The notes under the pieces are model-generated. The model had not been told where the DNA came from. It worked only from the letters and a program-made list of their open reading frames with translations, and ran no database searches. A stretch of DNA of 24,629 nucleotides, from IMG/VR virus record IMGVR_UViG_3300034198_007770, positions 1-24,629 of that record. One strand, 5' to 3'. The position numbers were made by a program, and so were the translations under genes. The stretch's first letter is position 1. The number at the start of each line of letters is the position of its first letter. Positions 1 to 8,940 of the stretch are shown here, one piece after another. The DNA comes from a virus.

Positions 1-1
1 A

Positions 2-1048
2 ATTTCTGGTGAGGCATTTGATCTTGGAGTATTCCAGGCAAATTCTGAAACTGCCCAAGCCATCAATGACGGTAGGGCAGTTCAGGCATTCAATAACTCC
101 ACTGGTAAGTTTGTTCCAAGCGATCAACCTGGTGCAATTGTCCTAACAACTGGTAATGGAACCGTAAACCAGGGCGAAGGTGGACAATATTACGCCCTTA
201 CCTACCGAACGGTAAACGGTCGAAACGTACGAGTTGCCGTTGCTGGCGATGCTGTCTTTGACAGCAATGGTAACGTAGCATTTGTTTATGTTCGATCAGG
301 AAACGGTGGGGACTCTATCCTTTACGGCCTAGATGGAAAGTCTGTATTCTTTGGCGCCGAAGCTGAAACAGTTATTGCTGCATCTGGTGGCCTCGTTGGC
401 CAGCAGGGTGGTGGTTTTGTATTCCGAAGCGGTTCGATCAATATGGGCGGAGCCGTCCCAGCTAGCAACCCAATCATTGATACGCGTACGGGTGAGGTTG
501 CTGCGTTTGCATCGCCAACAATGGATCAGACCTATGCTGGCTATGACACCGTTACAGAAAACAACATGATCCGAGCAGCGAACGACCGAGCAGCAGCACA
601 GCAGGGAGACGGCGGCATTAATCTGATTGGCCCAGCTAACCCTATGTCTGATCTTGTTGGCAATATCTTCATTGACCCAATTGCTAATATTGTCAGGGGC
701 CTATCAACAACGATTGGTCTTATCCCAGGAGCCGTTGGCGAGGCTCTCGATTGGGCTGTTGAGACTCAAGAAGAGCAGGCAATTCGAGGTGGCGGGTACA
801 CACCAGGAGTTGACACAACTGGCACTGTAAACCTTGGACTAAGCAACCTTGCGCAAATGCCACCTGCGGCTCCTACGGGAACCGTAAACCTTGGACTTAG
901 CAATTTGACCGCGCAGTCAGAGAGCAACCTTGCTATCAATACTGCAACAATCAGCACTGCTGCTACGGTAAATGTTGGGCAGACCCCTGGTCTACGACCA
1001 GTACCTGGGGCCAATGGCCCCAGGTCAACAGAGAGGCGTGCTATTTAA
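2..1048 (+). CDS. Virion-associated glycine-rich protein, 5' end outside window
   Basis: The frame is open from the first base of the window to the TAA at 1046-1048, so this is the C-terminal 348 residues of a longer protein; the internal ATG at 443 is not needed as a start. The product is rich in Gly, Ala, Asn and Val, with a beta-rich first half (alternating hydrophobic stretches such as AVFDSNGNVAFVYV). A hydrophobic helix-like stretch follows at about 664-760 (ANIVRGLSTTIGLIPGAVGEAL), and near the end a duplicated motif GTVNLGLSNL. Its stop overlaps the start of the giant gene by one base (TAATG), implying translational coupling. The position upstream of scaffold and capsid suggests a portal-region or internal virion protein. 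I recognise no family, so the function is inferred from position only. Confidence 0.75.
   Translation: MSGEAFDLGVFQANSETAQAINDGRAVQAFNNSTGKFVPSDQPGAIVLTTGNGTVNQGEGGQYYALTYRTVNGRNVRVAVAGDAVFDSNGNVAFVYVRSGNGGDSILYGLDGKSVFFGAEAETVIAASGGLVGQQGGGFVFRSGSINMGGAVPASNPIIDTRTGEVAAFASPTMDQTYAGYDTVTENNMIRAANDRAAAQQGDGGINLIGPANPMSDLVGNIFIDPIANIVRGLSTTIGLIPGAVGEALDWAVETQEEQAIRGGGYTPGVDTTGTVNLGLSNLAQMPPAAPTGTVNLGLSNLTAQSESNLAINTATISTAATVNVGQTPGLRPVPGANGPRSTERRAI
818..907 (+). repeat. Two-copy direct repeat inside the first CDS
   Basis: Two imperfect copies, starting near 818 and near 875, each encode T-G-T-V-N-L-G-L-S-N-L. A short spacer reading roughly AQMPPAAP separates them. The copies differ mainly at third codon positions, so the peptide is conserved more than the DNA. 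This suggests selection on a repeated binding or oligomerisation motif rather than a recent duplication. Confidence 0.7.
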
Positions 1049-4000
1049 TGGCTAGAAGCATCATTGGGGATAGCAGCAGAAACGCGGCTTCGTCAATTGG
1101 CCGCGTCACTGGTGGATTCCGCCAGAAGCAACCAGACATCTCAAACATTGGTCGGCTTCAGCTTAATGCTGGGGACAACCAGGGCGAGCCAGACTACGGA
1201 AAAATGCTGGCGGATGTTCCACTGCTCGGTGGCGTTGCGCAGGCCGTAGGGGCCGTCGGAGGTGCCATTGGCGGGGCTCTAGGTGGTCTCCTAGACGTTG
1301 CCTCCCAGCCAGTTAAGTTCGTTGAGAAGGAGATTGTTGGTCGAGCCCGTGTCGAGGCGGCAAAGGCTGGCGTTATCGGCCAGGGCGAGGGAATCAAAGA
1401 CGTTCCAGTCATCGGCAGCCTAACGGGGTCATTCCGCGTTAACAAGAAGGTTGACGAGATGGCCAAGCAGGGAGCCGACACTGACGAAATTCTTTCCTAC
1501 ATGGAAGAGAACCAGATCGGCGGATTCTCCGAGGACGGATTGCTGAACTTTGTTCAGGGCCTTGTCCTCGATCCTATCAACCTTTTAGGTGGGGTTGTAC
1601 TAAAGCCATTCCAGGTTGCTGCAAAGGCTGGTAAGCTTAAGCGCGCTACGAACGTTGGGGTGAAGCTTGCCTCAGAAGAGAAGGCATTCCTCGATAAGTA
1701 CGACATGGCTGGAGGTATTTACAACGCTACATTTGGCGCCGCATCTGGGGCTCTTGCGCGAGTTGGACAAAGCATTCGCGGTCCAATGATTGCTGCCATT
1801 CAAAAAGAGCATGGTATTGAACGACTTCGCGCTCTTGAAGGACGAGTTGGTGTATCGGAATCAGAAACACTTATCCGAAACTATCAGAACGGTACCGCAA
1901 ATATTGTTAAGGCAACCGCACGTGACACGATTAGCTCGCTTGCCCAGGGCAACGCTGACGCTGCTGTCACGTTCTCTGTTTCCCAAGTTATTGGATCTTT
2001 GGACGAGATTGGTCGCGTAAGCGATGATGTTGTTGAAAGGATTTCTAACATCCTTGGCATGACCAAGAAAGATGCGGCTATCTTTGCCAATAGAATTTCT
2101 GATCTTCGCGTTAAGGGTGACATCGACGAGCTTGCAGCATTCCAAGATAGTACAATTAAAAAGATTGTTGATGCAGAAATTTCTGGAAAGGCAAGGTATC
2201 TCCGAACAGACAAGCAGCTAGAAGCATTTGGGTCGGCATCTCGACGTGATATCGAGGCTGGTGCCCGTGGGCGAATCAACCGAGAGATGCTTGAGCTTGA
2301 TCGCTTTGCAAACAACGAAGACCTATGGAAGCATACCTACGCTAAGTGGGCCAAGCAGGGTGGCGGTTTCAGCGACGCAAAGGCTGCCGACCTTGCCGAT
2401 CAGGCATGGAAGGCTGGCAAGGGTGACCGTGGATCACTGATGCGCGAGCTGGACATTGTCCGCCAGGCATCCTTTGGATCGCTGGCCAGCAAGACGGCAC
2501 GGCTTCGCAAGAAGCTTACGGGAGAGCTTTCTCGAATTACCATTCTAAGCAAGCGCAGCCTTCTTACCAGCGTTGCTCGCGGCATTGAGCGTGACTTCGA
2601 AGTGCTTACTAACCTTGGTCCAGACGGCATCTTCGCCACCAAGGGCGGTCACTATTTAGATGCCGCTCGCAGGAAGCCAGAGATCCGTAATGAGTTTATT
2701 GACGGTATCCGCACCCGATTCGGGGACGAGTTTGCCAATCAGGTTCGCAAGGAACTTGAGGCGTTTACGGAAGTCATTGGTAAGCGAACTGATGAGTATT
2801 GGAAGCTGCCAAAAGAAGTCCGCCGAGAACAGGGCCAGAAGCTTGCGGAACAAGTTAAGCAGGCATACCTAACTGCTTACGCCCGTGTCGTTGTTCGAAA
2901 CTTTGACGAAGCCGACGCCATGTTTGGCCGAGGCAATCTCAAGAACCTTCGATGGGAAGAGGTGCGCAACTTTGTCAAGTCTGCCCGACGTAATAATATC
3001 CTTGTAAGTGACTACCTGCCAAAGAACATTCCAGACGACCTGGCCAAACTCATTGACGAGGCACAGCAGTCTGGATATACGGTCGGCCTTGCCCCAGAGA
3101 GTGGCGTTGGCAAGCAGCTTATTCCAGTAACCCTGGCAGATGGCAAGACTAAGCTTACCCCAGTATCTACAATCTTCTCTGACGCCGCCGACGGATTCGG
3201 CGACGATATCCTTGGGGTCACCACTGGCTCCCGTGGCACTGGAAAACTTGCCCAACTGAGCAAGCTCCAGTCCATCGCAGATACCTGGCTCAACCCGTTC
3301 AGTAACCGCGTTGTTCAGCAGAATGCTATCGAGCGAATGTTCACTAAGTCTGGCGGCCGACTCACTCGTCGTGAGGCTATGCGCATCTATATCGCGCTAA
3401 TTGACAAGGCACTCGAGGCCGAGACTAGCATCCGAGGACTTGGGCGAGACCAGATCGATGCAGTATTCAAGGACGTCCTAGGAAAAAAGAACCTTCAGGA
3501 CGCTGGCTTTAAGTTTGCCGACTCCGATCCACAGCGGCTTGTAATGATTGCGCTTGAGGGTGACCTTAAGAACGTTGGACTTACCCAGAAGATCTCTGGC
3601 AAGGCAAAGGTCTTCGTACCAGACGTTACCTTGATTACCGACCGATACTATGGTAACGTGAAGTTCCGATACAATCCGTACTTCAACTTGGCCCAGGAGC
3701 GCATCGAGCCGTTCTTCTTTAACTTCCTTCGTGGCATCCGACCAAGCGTCAAGCAGATCTTAACTGGCAAGGCTGGGACGTACGAGCGCCAGGTTGTTGA
3801 GAGCGCCGAGTTTACTCAGGCGGTTCTTGCCTCTAGTAACTCGATTACCCGAGAAGCCGTCGACCAGTCTCTGCTTCTTTCCCGAGCAGATGCTGCCATG
3901 GCCAGGACTCTTGACGATGGTGCCCCGCAGCTTGGCAATGCCGTGTCTCGTGCCCTTGGTGTCGAGGGACGTGTCAAGACTGCTAATATCAAGCGAGAGC

Positions 4001-5349
4001 AGTTTTTGGTGCTAGCTGACCAGCTGTCGATTGAGCACCTGGAAAAGGTATTCAGTGCTGACAACCCAGAGCTGATGAAGGCACTCAAAGAGGTATACAA
4101 CACAACCGATCCGAAGATTGCCGTAGAGCGGTACATCGCCGACAAGATTGACGGCTTGCTACCAGCCAGGGCCATGGACCGAGCTAAGGGCCTGTACCCG
4201 CTTGGTTTTGGTTTGCCATACGCCGTCGACCTCAAGCTTGCCAAGCTGAGCAAGGCTGCTTTTACCAAGAAGAAGTACTACCGAGCAAATGACATCCCAG
4301 CACTCGAAGGTGCCGTTGCCCTTGCCCGCGATGCGGGGATCAAGGGGGACGATCTAGAGAGGTTGCAAAAGGGTGTTGAGGACATTCGAGCTGCGATTGC
4401 TAAGTCTGCGGACGGCAAGGTTCTTGTTCCTAAGAAGTTTGTTGCAACCGTCGACAAGATCGAAGGATACGCTGTGCGACAGGCACAGACCATGAAGTTC
4501 CTACGCCCACTCATCGAGCACCCACGAATTAAGCAGGTCATCGGGCAATACACCGATGGCGTCACCGAGGAGAAGGAACTCACTGAGCGACTCATTGAGG
4601 CGCTCTCCGTTGACGAGTTCGTCCCTGGAATCCAGGAGATCGGAGAGAAGGTTGCTGCTGGCGGAAAGCTTCTCCCATCCGACGTGGATAAGATTGCCCG
4701 TGGACTAGAGAACACGCTCGGTGAGCGTTCCGCCCAAGAGCTTGTTTGGTCAACCGTTACCCTTGCCTACCAGAACGCTCAGAAGCAGGCGTTTAGGATC
4801 GGCTACTACTCTCAAGAGAAGAGCCTTCTTGAACGCAGTCTAAACCACCCATACCTTGGGCTCTACCCGACATCCTATATGTGGGGCAAGATCATCCCAG
4901 AGTTCTCCCGTGCACTCTTCAAGTACCAGCCATTCACTGGCAAGGCACGCCCGCTGGGCGGCGCCGCCTGGGCTGGGTGGACTGCCGACCAAGTGTCGAT
5001 GGCCCTTGAAAGCAGCGAGTTCGGTAAGTTCCTTCAGGAACGACCCCCTGCATACTTCTTGCTCACTAACCTTATTCCTGCGACGCCCGACCAGATTGGC
5101 GTCAGCCTTCCCGCGTGGTTCCGCAAGGGTCTCTTGCAGCCACTGGCGAAGGGTACATTTGATCCACGCCAGGACATCCTGGGAATTGGTACAGAGTTCA
5201 TCGGCGGTGCTTCAAACATCGGCGTGCTGAACGTTGGCCGACAAATTATCGGATCTGGCCAGGCTGTCAGCCGTGGTCTCTTTGGCGGGGAAAATGAGCA
5301 GGGCCTTGTCCCTGACATTTACAACGAGTTTAACCGACCTGGAGAATAG
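1048..5349 (+). CDS. Giant probable internal virion (ejection) protein, 1433 aa
   Basis: A single 1433-residue frame directly upstream of scaffold and capsid. ATG overlaps the preceding stop (TAATG). Residues about 55-87 form a Gly/Ala/Val-rich stretch (LLGGVAQAVGAVGGAIGGAL) that could be membrane-active, and a second Gly-rich hydrophobic patch lies near 170-190 (LDPINLLGGVVLK). Most of the rest is charged and predicted helical, rich in Lys, Arg, Glu and Ala. The last 150 residues are aromatic and hydrophobic (YPTSYMWGKIIPEFSRALF) and then Gly-rich. Very large proteins encoded beside portal and capsid genes are often internal core or ejection proteins that travel with the DNA. No catalytic motif was seen (no lysozyme, peptidase or MuF signature that I can defend). 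Function is inferred from size, composition and position. Confidence 0.6.
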   Translation: MARSIIGDSSRNAASSIGRVTGGFRQKQPDISNIGRLQLNAGDNQGEPDYGKMLADVPLLGGVAQAVGAVGGAIGGALGGLLDVASQPVKFVEKEIVGRARVEAAKAGVIGQGEGIKDVPVIGSLTGSFRVNKKVDEMAKQGADTDEILSYMEENQIGGFSEDGLLNFVQGLVLDPINLLGGVVLKPFQVAAKAGKLKRATNVGVKLASEEKAFLDKYDMAGGIYNATFGAASGALARVGQSIRGPMIAAIQKEHGIERLRALEGRVGVSESETLIRNYQNGTANIVKATARDTISSLAQGNADAAVTFSVSQVIGSLDEIGRVSDDVVERISNILGMTKKDAAIFANRISDLRVKGDIDELAAFQDSTIKKIVDAEISGKARYLRTDKQLEAFGSASRRDIEAGARGRINREMLELDRFANNEDLWKHTYAKWAKQGGGFSDAKAADLADQAWKAGKGDRGSLMRELDIVRQASFGSLASKTARLRKKLTGELSRITILSKRSLLTSVARGIERDFEVLTNLGPDGIFATKGGHYLDAARRKPEIRNEFIDGIRTRFGDEFANQVRKELEAFTEVIGKRTDEYWKLPKEVRREQGQKLAEQVKQAYLTAYARVVVRNFDEADAMFGRGNLKNLRWEEVRNFVKSARRNNILVSDYLPKNIPDDLAKLIDEAQQSGYTVGLAPESGVGKQLIPVTLADGKTKLTPVSTIFSDAADGFGDDILGVTTGSRGTGKLAQLSKLQSIADTWLNPFSNRVVQQNAIERMFTKSGGRLTRREAMRIYIALIDKALEAETSIRGLGRDQIDAVFKDVLGKKNLQDAGFKFADSDPQRLVMIALEGDLKNVGLTQKISGKAKVFVPDVTLITDRYYGNVKFRYNPYFNLAQERIEPFFFNFLRGIRPSVKQILTGKAGTYERQVVESAEFTQAVLASSNSITREAVDQSLLLSRADAAMARTLDDGAPQLGNAVSRALGVEGRVKTANIKREQFLVLADQLSIEHLEKVFSADNPELMKALKEVYNTTDPKIAVERYIADKIDGLLPARAMDRAKGLYPLGFGLPYAVDLKLAKLSKAAFTKKKYYRANDIPALEGAVALARDAGIKGDDLERLQKGVEDIRAAIAKSADGKVLVPKKFVATVDKIEGYAVRQAQTMKFLRPLIEHPRIKQVIGQYTDGVTEEKELTERLIEALSVDEFVPGIQEIGEKVAAGGKLLPSDVDKIARGLENTLGERSAQELVWSTVTLAYQNAQKQAFRIGYYSQEKSLLERSLNHPYLGLYPTSYMWGKIIPEFSRALFKYQPFTGKARPLGGAAWAGWTADQVSMALESSEFGKFLQERPPAYFLLTNLIPATPDQIGVSLPAWFRKGLLQPLAKGTFDPRQDILGIGTEFIGGASNIGVLNVGRQIIGSGQAVSRGLFGGENEQGLVPDIYNEFNRPGE

Positions 5350-5360
5350 GTCGGAAATAG

Positions 5361-5374
5361 CCCAGTAATCTGGG
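5361..5374 (+). other. Small hairpin in the gap before the scaffold gene
   Basis: CCCAG-TAAT-CTGGG forms a 5-bp stem with a 4-base loop in the 45-base gap after the giant gene. The AGGAG ribosome binding site of the scaffold gene follows closely. There is no U tract, so it is unlikely to be a terminator. It could be an mRNA processing or stability element. Confidence 0.35.
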
Positions 5375-5394
5375 AGAAATAGGAGAAAGCACAG

Positions 5395-5952
5395 ATGGCT
5401 GAAGAAGTCGTCAATCCAGTCGCGGAGGAGTCGCTTCCTGCTGCTGAGGCCCAGGCCCCAGTTGTAGATGCCACTCAGGGCGATGAAGATGTGGCCACTT
5501 GGAAAAAGCGTCTAGCTGGTAAGGATCAGGCTCTGACCTCTACCAAGAAGGAACTTGAGGCCAAGGCGTCCGAACTCGAATCTCTACGCAAGTGGAAGGC
5601 AGAGGTCGAACAGGCCAATATGACCGAGCTGGAGAAGGCACAATCGCGGGTAGCCGCGATGGAGTCTGAACTAAATGCGGCACGTGAAGCGACACGTCGA
5701 GAGACGATTGCCCGCAAGCACCCGCTGTTTGCTCAGTTTGCCACGGATACGCAAGGACTCGATGTTGAGGCTCAGGCCGCAGCGTTCGAAAAGTTTGTTG
5801 CGAACGTCGCACGAGAGCCACAGAAGGCGGATGCGTTCGTGGATGTCAATGCCCCTCGCAAGAGTGCCCCGCAAGCACCTTCGAAGCCTGATTCAAAGTC
5901 TCTTTCAGAGTCTATCAAGGCCTTGGGCAACCCGTTTTACGACGGTAAATAA
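5395..5952 (+). CDS. Capsid scaffolding protein
   Basis: The 185-residue product has the composition and position of a tailed-phage scaffold: an acidic Ala/Glu/Val-rich N-terminus (1-32), then a long Lys/Glu heptad-like helix (about 35-105, e.g. KKELEAKASELESLRKWKAE) likely to form a coiled coil. A short conserved-looking linker follows (RKHPLFAQF, from residue 107), then a Pro/Lys/Ser-rich tail. It sits 19 bases upstream of the major capsid gene, the usual order. It probably assembles inside the procapsid and leaves or is cleaved before DNA packaging. No protease domain is visible in it, and no separate maturation protease lies in the window. The ATG has an AGGAG site upstream. Confidence 0.85.
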   Translation: MAEEVVNPVAEESLPAAEAQAPVVDATQGDEDVATWKKRLAGKDQALTSTKKELEAKASELESLRKWKAEVEQANMTELEKAQSRVAAMESELNAAREATRRETIARKHPLFAQFATDTQGLDVEAQAAAFEKFVANVAREPQKADAFVDVNAPRKSAPQAPSKPDSKSLSESIKALGNPFYDGK

Positions 5953-5971
5953 ATAACTAAGGAGAACTAAA

Positions 5972-6943
5972 ATGGCTCAGACTGAAATCAGTCAGGCTGG
6001 CTTTAGCAGTCTCGTAACGCAGCTCGTCGTCGCTCAGGCGGAAGAGGAACTGCGGGCTCGTGCGGTACACGCAATGCCAGGGATGTATGTCCCAGGGCGT
6101 TTCGTGAAGGGCACGAATACGATTCGCTTCGCTCGCTACGCTGACCTTGGCCTTGCTTCGGTGACCGCTGTTCTTACGGAAGGAACGAAGCCAACTGAAC
6201 AGGCTCTTACGATCTCGTCCGAATTCTACACGGCCGCCCAGTACGGCGGAACCGTGCAGATCACGGACCTCGCTAACCTCGATAGCCCACACGATCTGAT
6301 CTCGGTTGCTGCCGAGCGCATCGCGTATCAGGCGACTCGATTGATGGACGTGCTTGTTCGCAATGGTATTCATAACAACGTTGAAACTGCCGCCATCTTC
6401 ACTGCGACCGCTTCGCAGACTGTTTCCGCAAACGGCGCAACGGCCCTCTCACCGATTAGCGGCTGGCAGGTCAAGCGCATGGTAGCTTCGCTCAAGGCTG
6501 CGAACGTTCCAACGTTCCCAGACGGATTCTACCGCTGCATCATTCACCCAAATCAGGAGTTCGACCTCCTGACCGATACGACCACCAACGGCTGGCTCGA
6601 GCTCAACAAGTATGTGTCGGATCTTCCAGCACTTACGAATGAGATCGGCCGCTTCGCTGGCGTTCGTTTCATCACGTCGTCGGACGCGCACCGCGCTACC
6701 ACGGCGGCACCAACCACGTACGCAGCTGCTGGAGCGAACTACAATGCGTTGTTCCTCGGGCCAGACGCTTACACGATTGGTGACAGCCAGACCCTCCAGA
6801 GCTACTTCGTAGCTCCAGGCGGCGACCACACCGACCCACTCGCACAGATGGCCGTTCTCGGCTTCAAGATGCGCTGGGGCTCGATGCTGATCGACGAGGC
6901 TGGCGCACGCTACCGCGTGCTTCGCACGACTTCTACAATCTAA
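5972..6943 (+). CDS. Major capsid protein, N4-gp56-like (HK97 fold)
   Basis: The 323-residue product forms the icosahedral shell. It matches the layout of the N4-gp56 capsid family: an N-terminal helix with a run of charged residues, then basic and aromatic strands (TIRFARYADLGLA), a TEGTKPTEQ loop, the AAQYGGTVQITDLANLDS segment, and a long helix ending TRLMDVLVRNGIH. The C-terminal part is the usual domain with GFKMRWGSMLIDEAGARY-type strands. There is a strong AAGGAGA site 5-11 bases before the ATG, as expected for the most abundant late protein. Base composition is slightly more GC-rich at third positions than in the tail genes, consistent with high expression. Family assignment is from recall of motif order, not a search. 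Confidence 0.85.
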   Translation: MAQTEISQAGFSSLVTQLVVAQAEEELRARAVHAMPGMYVPGRFVKGTNTIRFARYADLGLASVTAVLTEGTKPTEQALTISSEFYTAAQYGGTVQITDLANLDSPHDLISVAAERIAYQATRLMDVLVRNGIHNNVETAAIFTATASQTVSANGATALSPISGWQVKRMVASLKAANVPTFPDGFYRCIIHPNQEFDLLTDTTTNGWLELNKYVSDLPALTNEIGRFAGVRFITSSDAHRATTAAPTTYAAAGANYNALFLGPDAYTIGDSQTLQSYFVAPGGDHTDPLAQMAVLGFKMRWGSMLIDEAGARYRVLRTTSTI

Positions 6944-6967
6944 TTGTAGGGTAGTCTAGCAACCTTT

Positions 6968-7002
6968 CCCGCTCCAGCCTGTGCCGTGCAGGCTGGAGCG
7001 GG
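6968..7002 (+). terminator. Perfect 14-bp GC-rich hairpin after the capsid gene
   Basis: Arms 6968-6981 and 6989-7002 are perfectly complementary over 14 bp, with a 7-base loop (TGCCGTG). The hairpin lies between the capsid stop (6943) and the glycosyltransferase ribosome site (AGGGGAG at 7013-7019). It lacks a U tract, so it may be a partial or Rho-assisted terminator, or a 3' stabiliser of capsid mRNA. Either role would uncouple abundant capsid expression from the downstream genes. Confidence 0.55.
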
Positions 7003-7021
7003 GATACACGGCAGGGGAGTT

Positions 7022-8269
7022 ATGAGTAAAGAAGTTAAGGTTCTAATCTGGGGAACAGCAGCTCAGGGTCCATGTGCATATTACCGTGGACATCTCTTTG
7101 ATGAGGAGCTGAAGAAGCGGGGAATCATCCTCAAGCACATCGACAAGATTCAATTCAATGTGCAGGGTGGGTGGGAAGACAAGCCCATGGAAGAGGCGAT
7201 GGCCGCAGGGAAGGTCACCCTCGACTCATCGGACATCGATTGGGCAGACGTCATCATGTTCCGCCGATACTACAATACTGCATTCAAGTGCATGGTCTGC
7301 GGGGAAGCGCACAAGGACATTAAGAAGGTCGAAGCGCACCCGCACCCAATGACCCGACGAGATGGGGTAACGTCTCTGGTCTGGCCAGCCTTTGAGTTTG
7401 GCGACCACAACAAGGGGATCATCTACGACACCGACGACAACCACTTTTCAATGGAGCGTTGGAACGGATATTACGCAGACGTTCAGGAAGAGATTCCAAT
7501 GATCACTGCCATGGCAAAACGGGCAGATCTTGTGACCGTTAGCACGCCAGTCCTCGCCAGCCAGTATGGCCACCTCAACGACAACCTTCGGGTCATCCGA
7601 AACGCAATCGACCCAGACACGTACGTCATTGATCCGACTAAAGAGGTCCCAGATCTGGGCAAGCCGAAGTTTCTGTATTACGGAAGCGGCGCACGAATGC
7701 GTGACTACGCTGGGTGGCGAAACCCAAACACCCAGAAGTGGGATGGTGGGCACTGCTCCAAGGCGGCCGAGGACCTCAAGGAAAAGATGGTCCGCGTCTT
7801 CGTCGGCGTCAATCCTGGCGAGGAGCCGTACGTTGCACCGCACTTCGATGTGATGCACCCGTACGTTGAGAACATTGAAGAGTTCAACAAAGTCATTACC
7901 TCGATCCACCCAGACATCGGCGTCTCGCCTCTCGTGGGTGGACCGTTTGACCAGGCCAAGTCCGAGCTCCACTGGCTGGAATACTCGATGGCTGGCGCCG
8001 CATCAATCAATCAGAAGTTCTATAACGATGGACCATACGACGTGATCAAGGATGGCGTCGACGGATTCCTGGCCAAAGGCCGAGCCGACTGGTACACAAA
8101 AATGCATCGTCTTGTAGCAGAACCAAACCTGCGCAAAGATATGGCTGCCGCAGCAAAGGAACGCGTGCTCAAGGAGTACGACTACCGAGTGCGCGTAGAT
8201 GAATGGGCCGACGCCTTTAGGTGGACGGCAGAAAACGCTGGTATCAGCAAGAGTAGGAGGGTTGCATAG
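7022..8269 (+). CDS. GT-B fold glycosyltransferase (GT4-like)
   Basis: The 415-residue enzyme probably transfers a sugar from a nucleotide donor to an acceptor in the infected cell. Supporting motifs in order: IIYDTDDNHF (133-142), the inter-domain signature ADLVTVSTPVLA (168-179) followed by VIRNAID (191-197), and a C-terminal donor-site region DIGVSPLVGGPFDQAKSELHWLEYS (298-322) with the Lys and Glu typical of GT4 enzymes. An unusual insertion at 90-108 carries C90, C93, H97, H106 and H108 and may bind zinc. I start at ATG 7022 because AGGGGAG lies 2 bases upstream of TATG. An earlier in-frame start at 6986 would put its ribosome site inside the hairpin. Its place between capsid and adaptor genes suggests a virion protein as acceptor; host glycan modification is the alternative. 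Confidence 0.85.
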   Translation: MSKEVKVLIWGTAAQGPCAYYRGHLFDEELKKRGIILKHIDKIQFNVQGGWEDKPMEEAMAAGKVTLDSSDIDWADVIMFRRYYNTAFKCMVCGEAHKDIKKVEAHPHPMTRRDGVTSLVWPAFEFGDHNKGIIYDTDDNHFSMERWNGYYADVQEEIPMITAMAKRADLVTVSTPVLASQYGHLNDNLRVIRNAIDPDTYVIDPTKEVPDLGKPKFLYYGSGARMRDYAGWRNPNTQKWDGGHCSKAAEDLKEKMVRVFVGVNPGEEPYVAPHFDVMHPYVENIEEFNKVITSIHPDIGVSPLVGGPFDQAKSELHWLEYSMAGAASINQKFYNDGPYDVIKDGVDGFLAKGRADWYTKMHRLVAEPNLRKDMAAAAKERVLKEYDYRVRVDEWADAFRWTAENAGISKSRRVA

Positions 8270-8940
8270 TGGCAACGTTCGCGGAACTTATTACCAAGGT
8301 TCGACGGGACCTGCGCGACACTAACGCATCGGCCTACACATGGTCCGATGCCGAAGTGGGCGACATGGTCGACGACGGAATCGACCAGGTAGAGTCGATC
8401 TACCCAAAGGAAATTACACACGAGTTTGTCTATACGGCGCCAGCAATCTCTGGCGGCCTACGGACGGTATCGCTTGCATCGTCGACATCGCCGATTAGCC
8501 AGCTGTACCGCGTCGAGATCTACGGATCTGAGGCATCGGTGCGCCAGAACTATCAGCAGTCACTTGAGCCAGGAACTGGCTACGGTCCAGATAGCGGCTG
8601 GGATATCCATGACGGGATCTTGCACTTGCCGCCGTACTACGAGCTGCCAAACCCTTGCAACATTCGCTTGCTTGGATACGGCACCTACAAGAAGATTGAT
8701 GGCGGGTCAACAACCCAGACCCACAACCTTGACACCCTAGCCGCCTCTGCGGTCCGAACCTGGGTGCGCTATGACGCCATGGTTCGACTGATCGCTGACC
8801 GCGTTCGATTCCAGCAGTGGCAGGTTGCCTCTGGCGCCACCGACGTCACCGCATTGCAGATTAACCAGCTTGCTGCCCAGGCTGCAAGCCGATGGAAAGA
8901 GGAGTCCCGACGCATTAAGCGATTCCGAAGGAGCGGCTAA
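8269..8940 (+). CDS. Head-tail adaptor (connector) protein
   Basis: The 223-residue product starts with a helix typical of phage connector proteins (FAELITKVRRDLRDTN), then the common 'W-S-D-A-E-V' turn (residues 25-30) and a second helix. A beta-rich middle (YRVEIYG, GILHLPPYYELP) and a long C-terminal helix rich in Gln, Ala and Arg follow. Such adaptors bind the portal ring and join it to the tail. It begins with GTG overlapping the glycosyltransferase stop (TAGTG), with AGGAGG at 8255-8260 upstream. The sequence has no enzymatic motif. Assignment is by motif and position between capsid and tail-tip genes. Confidence 0.7.
   Translation: MATFAELITKVRRDLRDTNASAYTWSDAEVGDMVDDGIDQVESIYPKEITHEFVYTAPAISGGLRTVSLASSTSPISQLYRVEIYGSEASVRQNYQQSLEPGTGYGPDSGWDIHDGILHLPPYYELPNPCNIRLLGYGTYKKIDGGSTTQTHNLDTLAASAVRTWVRYDAMVRLIADRVRFQQWQVASGATDVTALQINQLAAQAASRWKEESRRIKRFRRSG

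Noticed and set aside
443-1048. Independent 201-residue gene starting at 443
   Set aside because: The same frame is open back to the window edge and shows continuous coding-like sequence, so 443 is an internal Met.
1861-2315. Minus-strand frames inside the giant virion gene
   Set aside because: Shadows of the plus-strand frame, rich in Ser/Arg/Leu, with no ribosome sites and no motifs.
6986-7021. Upstream start for the glycosyltransferase
   Set aside because: It would place its ribosome site inside the 14-bp hairpin, and the ATG at 7022 has a strong AGGGGAG site.
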